The notes under the pieces: generated by a model
The model's database searches: none
The model's input: the letters and a program-made list of their open reading frames with translations, nothing else
Told to the model about the DNA's origin: nothing
Made by a program: the position numbers and the translations under genes
Shown: piece after piece, positions 55,357 to 64,000 of the stretch
Layout: the number at the start of each line of letters is the position of its first letter
How positions within the stretch are numbered: position 1 is the stretch's first letter
Assembly: GCA_029931535.1 (NCBI GenBank)
Contig: JAQPZY010001561.1
Location: 3,775,001-3,839,000, forward strand
DNA length: 64,000 nt
Origin: Margaritifera margaritifera
Taxonomy: Eukaryota; Mollusca; Bivalvia; Unionida; Margaritiferidae
Direction: 5' to 3'

Positions 55357-58300
55357 TGGAGTGGGAGAGACTTTATATGTTACATTTTTATTTATCATAC
55401 CAATTAAATGGTTATCCAAAACGACTATTTTTAAGATAGTATGCTTGCTACAAAATAATGAACTTTGATAGAAATTATAGGAGTGACTGCTATGAACTAT
55501 TTAAAGGAACAAATATACCATTCACATATTATTAAGATGCCTCAGCTTTGTTCTTTGTTCCAAAAAAGCGTAGTTTGTAGACATGTAGAAAGAGCTAATT
55601 ATCATATCCACAATGGCAAGCTTTTAATTTGGATTTTTGGAAGTTCGTGATAATTTTGGGTCTCGTGGATAAAAATCAACAGTAATCACTTAGTATAGTT
55701 TGCATTTTTTTTGTGTGTGGGAGGGTTATCAAATTGACCATTGTTCTTAAATTGCATTAAAATTTTTCACTGTATGATTATCTGGTACCACGTATGCTAA
55801 GAGACTTTTATAAATGCAACAATAAAACCTTGTAATCGTTCTCCTGTTTTTATCGCACATTAAAAGACTAAACTTTTCTATCTGAAGACGTAATTACATC
55901 TAGCTATCCTAAAGTTATTTGATATTTTACCTACAGTCGGACTAATATTTCGCGTGTCCCACGATAAATTACGTATATTATTCATTTAAACAGGAGAATA
56001 TTCCCAGATATTCTCCCTGGTCCTTGCTGACATGTCTTGAGCACTCGTTGCTTTTTAAAATTCCTTCATTCTAAAATTTTAAAATTCCTTCATTCCTTCA
56101 TCGGGTAAACTTGATTTCTAATCTTTTATTTATGTCCACAAACGTCATGCTATTGGGACAAAGAAAGAAAGAAGGCATGTTAATGATGTGAGGGAATCAC
56201 ATTTTTATCTGAATTAAATCTCATAATAAAACATTCTTTTCTTTCAGTCGATATCCCTACATATCTACAGATCAGAACAGCGATCTATGAATGACAAAAA
56301 CTGTTCAGTCAAGAAAAACGAAATTAAATATTTACAGTCTTAACGAAAATAAAAGATTATCTCTGATCCGAATGATATAAGATTTTATTAATAACTTATG
56401 GTTGCAAATATTTAATTTTGAAAAACTTTTAATTTTTCTAGATAAACAAAATATTCATGACATTGAATATGTTTCTAGATGTGTATGTTCTTTGCCTTAA
56501 AGAGATTAGTTTTGAAAAGCAGCCATATAGTCTGTGTTTGGAAATTATCAAGTGATCACGTCAGGTCTTTCCATAGTGTAAGCAAGAAATGATTTAGCTA
56601 GTAAAATTACATTTAAGTACGTATGGTCTAATGTATTTTAGCCCAGAATACTATGCATCCAGGCACTATACCAACCAATGTCTTTTAGAGAAAACCATTG
56701 CTTGCATTCAGCTATGAAACTGTAACATGAAACTGGTAAATCCATATTTAAATGTGTTGCCAATTGCGACATGTTTAATGAATAATTGGTTCATCCGGTG
56801 AGTAAAAGATTTTATTCTACCGCTCTCACTGTAAAAAAACCAGAACCATGCTTAATTGTGATAAATAGTACATAATAATATCCTGTGTTCTAAAATTAGC
56901 CCAGAATTCATCCCCACCTCATTTATCATTCTTGGATTTTCATATATCAAGGCGATAGAGTGTTTAGTGCTTTGTTAAAATTAAATTACGCAAGCTAAAT
57001 GACCATTGAATAACCTGAGATCATTTTCCCAGAAATGGACTATGCTTCTAATCATTCAGCAGTAGCACAAACATGTAGCATTACGATCAATCAATGCAAG
57101 AGTTATACAGTTTTTATCTATTAGGTCCGCTGGATATTGAAGATTCATATATATGAAATGACCGTATTTGAATGTTGTAAGCTCTTAGACTTGTGGAATC
57201 TTGGAATATACAATGTTATAATGAAACATGCATTGGGGATAGTACGGAGCATACGCGACACGTATATGCTTGTTATAAAATGACGTTGTGAATGATATTT
57301 AGTTAAAATCTTAGGCCAAAGTACTTTAAATATATTTTGAATAGTTTTACCTCAGGCCAGGGAGAATTTAATCGGAAAATGTAATGGAAAATAATGGCTA
57401 AAAATAAAGGCAAATGCAAGAGAAAAGATTACATGCGACACTCAACTTCTCTTTCTGTCTGTCTGTCTGTTTCTCTCAAATAAATGACAGATAAGCAATT
57501 TATTTTAAAGATAGGTCATAACTGTTCCTTTTACGGAAAGCATGTTAAAGTACTATTGAGTATTTTACTCTCTTCACTCATCTAGGCAGAAGGAGAGACA
57601 GACATATAGACAGACAGGTAAGTAGGATGACAGGCACACATAGATAGATCAAAACTTATAAAGTAGAACAATATTTCATATAACTGTATCTTTTACAGTA
57701 AAAAAAGACATAAATTATATGGAAATCCTTCAATTTTAAATGAAATAAGGATGTCAGCATGTCTGAGACTGTATCAATACCTCAATTATTTCTACTATGT
57801 AACTTTGAGTATAGAAGAGTGGTAGACCGAAAGTAGAACATGAATAATCCGAAAGTGATACTAGTGATATGGCTAATTATTTCCTGTTAAATATGGCTGA
57901 CTTTGATCTTAAATCACTGAAAGTAGTTCATTTAAATTTACCACAGAATGCGTGACCAATATTCAAAGCAATGTATTGAACAAAGCATTAAGCACAAAGT
58001 ATACATGTATTTTAACATAATGGTATAAATCAAGCAGACATAACACACCACGATTGTAACTTTGCAAGTAGTTCTTATTAGAAGACAACAAAAACATTTT
58101 GCCTTCCAAATATTGGGCGTTAATTTTCCTTCCAAATATTGGGCGTTAATTTGCCTGCGTGTTAAATTAGTTCATATTTCTATAAACCTGTTTTTAGAGT
58201 AAACCCTACCTTCAACACACCTATCTAAACAAGATTCTGCAACCCCCCCCCAAAAAAAAAAAAAAACAAAAAACAAAACATTTATATAATATGATCAGAG

Positions 58301-58450
58301 GATAGAATCTCCTTTCAATTTTGTTTCTTTTTCTTTTTTAATGTGGAATGTAACTGATTAAGAGTACGTGTGTTGTGAGGAAACTACGCATATGTTTATG
58401 TTTTTTGACAAAGGTTTTTGCCCGAGTTTAATTTGAATAGGCCTATAGAA
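55357..58450. other. Unassigned AT-rich DNA
   Basis: No gene supported across about 3 kb. A 26-bp duplication (CTTCCAAATATTGGGCGTTA) lies at 58098-58152, and short CTGT/GACA runs lie at 57455 and 57590. The right part may hold the diverged 5' portion of the polymerase gene that begins recognisably at 58452. Confidence 0.35.
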
Positions 58451-58451
58451 G

Positions 58452-58826
58452 ATGATTTCACACCAAACAGTTGATTTAGATATATGTAGAAATTGTAAAC
58501 GAAAATACAATGTATGGATATATGTACATAATTTGGTTCATATAACTAATGCAAGCTTCCAAGAAAAAAAACAAAAATTCCCATCTTGTTCTATTTATAA
58601 TATTTTTATATCAATTTCTGTAAATGCCGAAAACAAAAGACCGTTTTATAGCCTTTACAACTCGATATATATCATGCCTAAAAAAGGATCAGTTGTCAAA
58701 TTCATAAATTATAATCAGCAAATAAAAGTCCCAGATGTCATTTATTGCCACCTTGAAAGTATCATTATACAATACACTAAACGTACGAGCTACTCGCCAC
58801 AAAATTGTAATGATGCTACAAATTAA
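58452..58826 (+). pseudogene. Polinton-like DNA polymerase B, N-terminal/exonuclease part
   Basis: A 124-codon open piece. MPKKGSVVKFINYNQQ followed by IKVPDVIYCHLESI is the region leading into the first exonuclease motif of protein-primed polymerases of this group. Its motif residue is HLE here, so the first acidic position appears lost. The preceding Cys residues (CRNCKRKYNVW) may belong to a zinc-finger-like part, as is common in these proteins. It is in the same register as the piece starting at 60009, but 1.2 kb of stops and two minisatellites lie between. Confidence 0.7.
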
Positions 58827-59106
58827 ACCAGTACATCCTGGACAGTGCAAACAGCTAAGCACAACTCAATTCACAAATGTTACAGGCCAATAGTTTACAC
58901 AGGTATGGAAGGCATACAGGTGTTTGTAACTGGCTGGGTAGGATAGTGAGACTTGTTTACACCAAACTTCAAAGTTCAAACCTATGGCGTTTACAGATAA
59001 GGATCAAAATAATTTAAATTCAAACAGTACATGTCATATCAGTGAGAGTACACTATTAAAAGAGAAAGAGAGACTACGATCACTTAACAGGAAATTGCAG
59101 AGGTCC

Positions 59107-59463
59107 CGGCCATTGAGACTATAGTTTTATTTTCAGATATAGACTATAGTTTGATTTTCAGATAGAGACTATAGTTTGATTTTCAGATAGAGACTATAGT
59201 TTGATTTTCAGATATAGACTATAGTTTGATTTTCAGATATAGACTATAGTTTGATTTTCAGATAGAGACTATAGTTTGATTTTCAGATATAGACTATAGT
59301 TTGATTTTCAGATAGAGGCTATAGTTTGATTTTCAGATAGAGACTATAGTTTGATTTTCAGATATAGACTATAGTTTGATTTTCAGATATAGACTATAGT
59401 TTGATTTTCAGATATAGACTATAGTTTGATTTTCAGATATAGACCATAGTTTGATTTTCAGAT
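59107..59463. repeat. 25-bp minisatellite, about 14 copies, inside the polymerase remnant
   Basis: GACTATAGTTTGATTTTCAG followed by ATATA or ATAGA. Nearly perfect; two variants (ATATA, ATAGA) are interspersed. Confidence 0.97.
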
Positions 59464-59624
59464 ACTCTAAATACATACCACCATGTCAAGAAACATACGT
59501 TTGTGTGACATTTTCGAGGAGTTTTTGATGTCTGTATAGAACCTACAGACGTGACCCAGCACACAGTCACATTTCACCCAGTTTAGCACATAATGCAAGT
59601 TTTAAAATATCAGGTATAGAATTA

Positions 59625-60055
59625 AAACTTTAGACAGACTGTGCGATGTTTCTGATAGTTGAGACCTTAGACAGACTGTGCCATGTTTCTGATGATTGAG
59701 ACAGACTGTGCCATGTTTCTGATGATTTAGACTTTAGACAGACTGTGCCATGGTTTTGATGATTGAGACAGACTGTGCCATGTTACTCATGATTTAGACA
59801 GACTGTGGCATGTTTCTGATGATTGAGACTTTAGACAGACTGTGCCATGTTTCTCATGATTTAGACTTTAGACAGACTGCAATGTTTCTAATGATTTAGA
59901 CAGACTGTGCCATGTTTCTGATGATTTAGACAGATTGTGCCATGTTTCTGATGATTGAAACAGACTGTGCCATATTTCTGATGATTGAGACTTTAGACAG
60001 ACTGTGCCATGTTTCTGATGAGTAAGGCAGACTGTGCCATGTTTCTGATGATTGA
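59625..60055. repeat. Variable minisatellite (28- to 40-bp units) inside the polymerase remnant
   Basis: The core GACAGACTGTGCCATGTTTC followed by TGATGATT, with optional GAGACTTTA insertions, occurs about 14 times. Unit-length variation comes from the optional block. The array abuts the polymerase palm region at 60051. Confidence 0.95.
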
Positions 60056-60708
60056 GAGCGGAATTAGAGGTAGTATTAGCATGATCGCAAACAGATACAA
60101 CCAGGCAAATAATGAATATTATTCTGATGAGGAAGGAAAGATTAAATGTGACGGTGACTTCGAAAGGTCAAAGTCAAAGTCATATATCATGTATATATTT
60201 GCAACAATTTATATGATTGGGCAATGAACCAATACATTCCGCTTAAACACTTCAGATGGGTAAATGACAAACAAATCATGTGGACAGATACATATTTTTT
60301 ACACTTCTCCGATGCTAGTGACACAGGGTTGATGTTAGAGGTGGATTTGGAGATACGAACACATTAATACGATTATTTGAATAACAATCCACTTGCTCCA
60401 GAGAAGCTTGTACCAGACGATAATGATTTATCCTCTTTGCAAAAGAGATTGATTAATGATGGCAATAGTACTAGACCAACTGTACCCAAACTACTATGTA
60501 TATTGAAAAACAAAGATAAGTATGCCATTCACGGCAGAAATGAAAAGCTTTACCTGCAGTTGGAGTTATCTTGTTTGAACAGCAACATTGCATGAATTTA
60601 TACATAGATCTCAATACATGTTTGAGACAAATATCTGCCAACGAATTCGAGAAAAATGTCTTCATATTGATGAATAATTCAGTGTTCTGTAAGCAAATAC
60701 CTAATTAA
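60051..60708 (+). pseudogene. Polinton-like DNA polymerase B, palm part
   Basis: GIRGSISMIANRYNQANN (60060-60112) is followed by a frameshift near 60197, then NNLYDWAMNQYIPL (60202-60243), LMLEVDLEIRTH, a stop (60365-60367), NNNPLAPEKL and RNEKLYLQLELS (to 60595). Another frame change leads to YIDLNTCLRQISANEFEKN and ILMNNSVFCK, ending at a stop at 60706-60708. This order is that of protein-primed B-family polymerases of Polintons. The acidic residue expected just before NNLY cannot be seen, and the C-terminal motif with the paired aspartates is absent, so the gene is truncated and inactive. Confidence 0.82.
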
Positions 60709-61400
60709 TATATTGTCAACTTGTTCCCTCCAAGCCTTGATGTCTTTCAAATTCTTCTCACTAAATGTGTTTAGTATCTGGTTTTAAACATTTCTCAGGG
60801 TACAGCTAATGTCGTGCGTTAAACTGTTTTGATCATGTCTTTGTTTCGCTCGACGGGGTATTATTTATGTTGCAAAATTGCAAAAGAATATCCAACTGGA
60901 GAACAGACTTTAAGTCTGTTAGAAATGTATATTTGATTTTGTACTCAATTATACGGTGCTAACAATTTTGTCAGATAAAAGTCCATGTGTTATAAGATAG
61001 TCCACTGTGAACTGGTTAAGTGAAAATGGAACGATCAGTTTTGTACTTTCTTCAATGTCCATTGTTGATGGTGGATCTATCGACATTTTAAATAGTTTCA
61101 AAAGCATGATGTAGCCAACTTTGAGAACATATCTAAGTGCCGCGTGGTAAATTGTATTGATGTTTTAATGTTTCCCAAGACATTATTTATCTAGCATAAA
61201 AGTAAGCCAAATGGATAAAGGATTTAAAGTAATGTTATAACATTTCTGGTATTGCATTGTAAGATACTGTTATGGATGAAATGTTCCTTTGTACTTTAGT
61301 TGATTGTTCATTGTTATTCTCAACATCTTTAATCACCGTATCTTTAAGACTATGTGAGGAAGCAACTTTACGTCCTGACCAAATGAATAACATTTACATC
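60679..61400 (-). pseudogene. Minus-strand coding-like region next to the polymerase, unknown product
   Basis: The complement holds long stop-poor stretches: ALRYVLKVGYIMLLKLF, IEESTKLIVPFSLNQFTVD and YLITHGLLSDKIVSTV run without a stop (61140-60955). A second stretch reads ILNTFSEKNLKDIKAWREQ to LIRYLLTEH (60780-60679). An alternative register upstream reads GRKVASSHSLKDTVIKDVEN (about 61380-61320). The composition is protein-like, and the region meets the truncated polymerase tail to tail with about 30 bp overlap. I do not recognise the family. Confidence 0.35.
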
Positions 61401-62950
61401 ATGGCTACTCTACAATATATCGAATAATAGATTGTGCTGTTTGAGTTACTTTCATTTATATCGTGTTGTAGCACTTAGTGCTACAGAATCTTGTTCCTTC
61501 TTTAAATGTTCAGCTTTGGCTCGTTTGAATGGATGCAAACGTTTCCAAAGTTGCCTTCCAAGTCCATCTCTACACACATATTTTGTTCATAGCGAAATTA
61601 TCCTGTAGGAACTGTTTCAACTTTAGTTTCATCTTTTTTTGTCTTGACCACCTTCCATTTATTTTACAATTACATTTGGAACATAGATGAACATAAATCT
61701 GAATGTGAACAAAGGTAGGTTACAAAATTACTTAAAGTGTACTTACAAATTGTTAAAATACTTTGAAATGTAATTAGGTAAATAAATACACGGATTACAA
61801 AACATGTATTGTGTGCAGAAGCTGAAAACAAATTCATCAAGTTGTACAGAGCTACCGGTTATTGCAAGCCTTGTCAAAAAGTGTGCAAGAAAAATTGGTA
61901 TAGAAAAAAAAAAGCACAAGAAAGCATACGACAACAAAATGGACAGACAAAAACAGAGATTACTTCAAAAATGGACAGATGAAACAACGAGAACTTCAAA
62001 AGATGCAGAGATGAAACCAGAGATTACTATAAAGAATACAGGAGGCAAAGATATCATAATGATTAAAACTTCAGCTTTCTTCAAATGAAAAGAATTATCA
62101 TTTTTAGATCACTAAACGAAAACATCAAATCAGGCAGAGCATTAAAAATACAAGATGTTCCAACAACTTACTTCTATCGTAGATTGTTATATTTTTGAAA
62201 ACCTAGATGTATCAGTGAATATGTACTAGACATAGGTCATGTAAGACCATACCATGTGCCTTGTTTGATACATCAGATTTTGAACAATAAACGAGATGTT
62301 TGTTTTTATAGGACAAACAATAGACATGTATTAACCAGTGAAAACATGGGGGGGGGGGGGGAATGCAAATACAGTCTGAAGAGGAAATATAAAATCACCA
62401 GAAAAAGTTAAATCATTCAAGATTTTTGAATTCATCAGCGATGAAGCAACGGGCAGTATTCAACCATTGCAACGAGCGTGGTTAAAGGTGCAAATGTATC
62501 AACAACAACACAATAGGGGAGCATCTTATATGTCAATCATTTTTTCAAAATATGTTTCTTTCCACATTTCATTATGTGATCTTGCTGAAATCTATACGCT
62601 TAAACTTTATCTACCTAGTACTTGACGCGGTTAGATACAAGCCTAGCTTGAAGTACAAAAATCCTGTGAAATATCTAATTCCACTGGATGTCATGAAGTC
62701 ATCTTTCCATTTGCTATTGCTATGTTCAATTTCTGTCTGTACGCTTCAGGTTCTGGTACTGCTTTAAGTACTGTTAAGGATAAATGGATTTATTTTTGTA
62801 TTCGATAAACCCAGTTCTTTATTCCTATTGTGACTTATCTATTTTCTTCGCAATTTAAATAGGCAAAACTTGGCTGAAAGTGGTGATGATCTTGAACTGA
62901 AAGAAATAGACAATCTTGAATATGAAGATGATGATGTGGTAGAAACACAG
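61401..62950. other. Inner part of the Polinton-like remnant, unresolved
   Basis: Coding-like patches without an assigned family. A plus-strand frame 61804-62088 (94 codons, Lys-rich, KKCARKIGIEKKKHKKAYDN) could be chance. Others are near 62200-62340 (DIGHVRPYHVPCLIHQ), 62552-62767 and 62870-62960 (acidic ELKEIDNLEYEDDDVVE). A G12 run lies at 62349. Confidence 0.3.
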
Positions 62951-62959
62951 ATTCAAAAA

Positions 62960-63567
62960 TAAATCGATGATTCCGTAATCTAGTTTGTGGTTATTGTATC
63001 TCACAATTAGCTTTGGAAAAACGTCAATCCATTTTCTGGCTTCCTTTTGAGTGAACTACTTCCACATTCTAGTCTTCAGAGGTCTATTAAATCTATCATC
63101 TACAGATGCCTTTTTGTCTGGGTATGTTGCAAAGTACTCATTGTTTGTGTCTTCCAACAGATCTTTGACTAATTGGAGCGGTATATACAATCGCCATTTA
63201 TGTCATCTACCTTTTTTGTTTTTACTCTATGAGCCTATACTTATTTTTAAGAAAGAAAAATATATCATGTCAAGATGTTTGTATCCGTTGTTGTATGTTT
63301 TATACCGCTTGCGTGTCAACAGTGTTGCTTCCCATTGGTCATGCAGGTGGATAACGTAGACTCTTCTGTACAGAACGTGTCTCTTGCTTGCTTGTGAATG
63401 TGTATGTAGATTGAAGATTGTTCGGTTAACCATTCTAACAATTCAGCATATATTTTAAACAGTTTATTCCATGTAATTTGTTCCAACAATTGATTGATGT
63501 TTGTGAAGGCAACTGTACTTTCAGTATCGTATCGTAAGTGCTTTAAATATTGTGCTTTGTCATCCAT
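62960..63567 (-). pseudogene. Retroviral-type (rve, DDE) integrase of a Polinton-like element, broken
   Basis: The ATG at 63567 starts an 83-codon piece containing QLLEQITWNKLF, YAELLEWLTEQSS and YIHIHKQA, the N-terminal helical region. After a frameshift near 63400 the other piece (63433-63227) gives HLHDQWEATLL and YNNGYKHLDMIYFS. Two stops follow. Then FATYPDKKASVDDRFNRPLK, TRMWK, a stop and TQKEARKWIDVFPKLIVRYN run to about 62980. The order matches the RNase H-fold core of such integrases. The first catalytic position in WEATLL is Thr, the segment with the second Asp is missing, and the third position is DD in ASVDDRF where Glu is expected. It cannot be active. Confidence 0.8.
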
Positions 63568-63574
63568 TTAAAAA

Positions 63575-64000
63575 GGCATAAAGGTATCCAGAATGTAATT
63601 TACGCTTGACAAATTGTCTTTTGGCGTAATCATCAAGCCAGCAGAGCATCCATAGAGAACTGGTTCTTTTATATTCAACAATTTGCAACATATTGTAATC
63701 CTTTCAAACGTATGAATGCTTTTTCATCGATGTCAAATTTTGCCATTTTAATAGCTACTTAATATACTCAGTCAGCATGTACTGTTTTGGATCTAACACT
63801 GTTTGAACAAAAATATATAACTATTTTTGATGCATCGTCGTATATGGACATAGTAATGTTGAAGTGATCTTCAACGTGTACCGTAAAATTTAGTAAAAGA
63901 GCTAATTTATGTATTTGTCCATATCAAACACGTAATTTAATCCCTCTTCATACATAGTTTTTATTATCTGGATCTCCGGATTGATACTGCTCATCTCGAT
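63575..64000 (-). pseudogene. Minus-strand coding-like region upstream of the integrase, unknown product
   Basis: Complement of about 63755-63690: MAKFDIDEKAFIRLKGLQYV, then after a one-base shift EPVLYGCSAGLMITPKD and VNYILDTFMPF to a stop immediately before the integrase start. Further upstream (about 63900-63780) VHVEDHFNITMSIYDDASKI and YFCSNSVRSKTVHAD, and at the very edge SSINPEIQIIKTMYEEGLNY. They are on the integrase strand, so they probably are genes of the same element; no family is recognised and the region is cut by the window end. Confidence 0.4.

Larger units (their letters stand above)
58400..64000. mobile_element. Remnant of a Polinton/Maverick or adintovirus-like element (polymerase and integrase part)
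   Basis: A protein-primed type B DNA polymerase remnant on the plus strand (58452-60708) and a retroviral-type integrase remnant on the minus strand (63567-62960) lie within 5 kb. Together these two define Polinton/Maverick elements and adintoviruses. Further coding-like minus-strand stretches (61400-60679 and 64000-63575) probably are other genes of the element. All parts carry stops or frameshifts. The right boundary lies beyond the window; no terminal inverted repeat was found on the left. Confidence 0.75.

Noticed and set aside
61804..62088. 94-codon Lys-rich ORF as a gene of the Polinton-like element
   Set aside because: Lys/Thr/Ile richness follows from A-rich DNA; no motif, and the opposite strand is also open in part.

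Overview
This is an AT-rich, gene-poor window from a metazoan nuclear genome, most likely a mollusc and probably a bivalve. The inference rests on tRNA-headed SINEs (one ending in a CAACCAACCAACC tail after a GGCGTTAAAT block), low-copy 100-160 bp dispersed repeats of a style I associate with bivalve DNA (8.3, 23.7-24.3 and 51.8-52.3 kb), very many minisatellites, long (TA)n tracts, and no bacterial-type gene organisation. No database was searched. I could not support any intact host protein-coding gene, rRNA or functional tRNA. Most long open frames are products of minisatellites whose unit is a multiple of three, of (TA)n or trinucleotide tracts, or of transposon fragments. Layout. 0-4 kb: minisatellites, a short hAT-like non-autonomous element (1703-1826) and a tRNA-derived SINE (about 3095-3245). 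4.1-8.3 kb: a less AT-rich block that I read as the remains of a Polinton/Maverick or adintovirus-like element. It has a broken capsid-like gene on the plus strand (about 5088-6230), a plus-strand membrane-protein-like ORF (6240-6542), three small consecutive minus-strand ORFs (4934 down to 4101), and a diverged tail (7.2-8.25 kb). 8.3-31 kb: almost wholly repeats, including minisatellites with 80, 60, 22, 40, 30, 61, 19, 40, 45, 41 and 29 bp units, a 216 bp hAT MITE with a perfect 8-bp duplication (11875-12090), a tRNA-Leu/Ser-like SINE (14558-14808), and two copies of a multi-hairpin inverted-repeat element (21520-21738 and 28711-28907). 31-43 kb: AT-rich unassigned DNA, further minisatellites (30-bp and 27-bp units open in several frames) and SINE copies. 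43.5-47.5 kb: a degraded non-LTR retrotransposon in plus orientation with recognisable endonuclease, reverse transcriptase, RNase H and a C-terminal Cys-His segment, probably of the I/Nimb type. 47.5-50.4 kb: purine-rich repeats. 50.4-58.4 kb: two more terminal-inverted-repeat elements with clear target-site duplications (50986-51241, 53031-53201), a SINE and unassigned DNA. 58.4-64 kb: a second Polinton-like remnant with a protein-primed type B DNA polymerase on the plus strand (58452-60708, interrupted by two minisatellites and broken by stops and frameshifts) and a retroviral-type integrase on the minus strand (63567-62960), plus further minus-strand coding-like stretches; it runs off the window edge. 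The two Polinton-like blocks carry complementary parts of such an element (structural genes near 5 kb, replication and integration genes near 60 kb). About one seventh of the window, by my rough tally, is minisatellite. Several arrays sit inside older elements: in the polymerase, in the LINE, and in a dispersed repeat at 30 kb. Repeat growth is therefore a main force shaping this locus.
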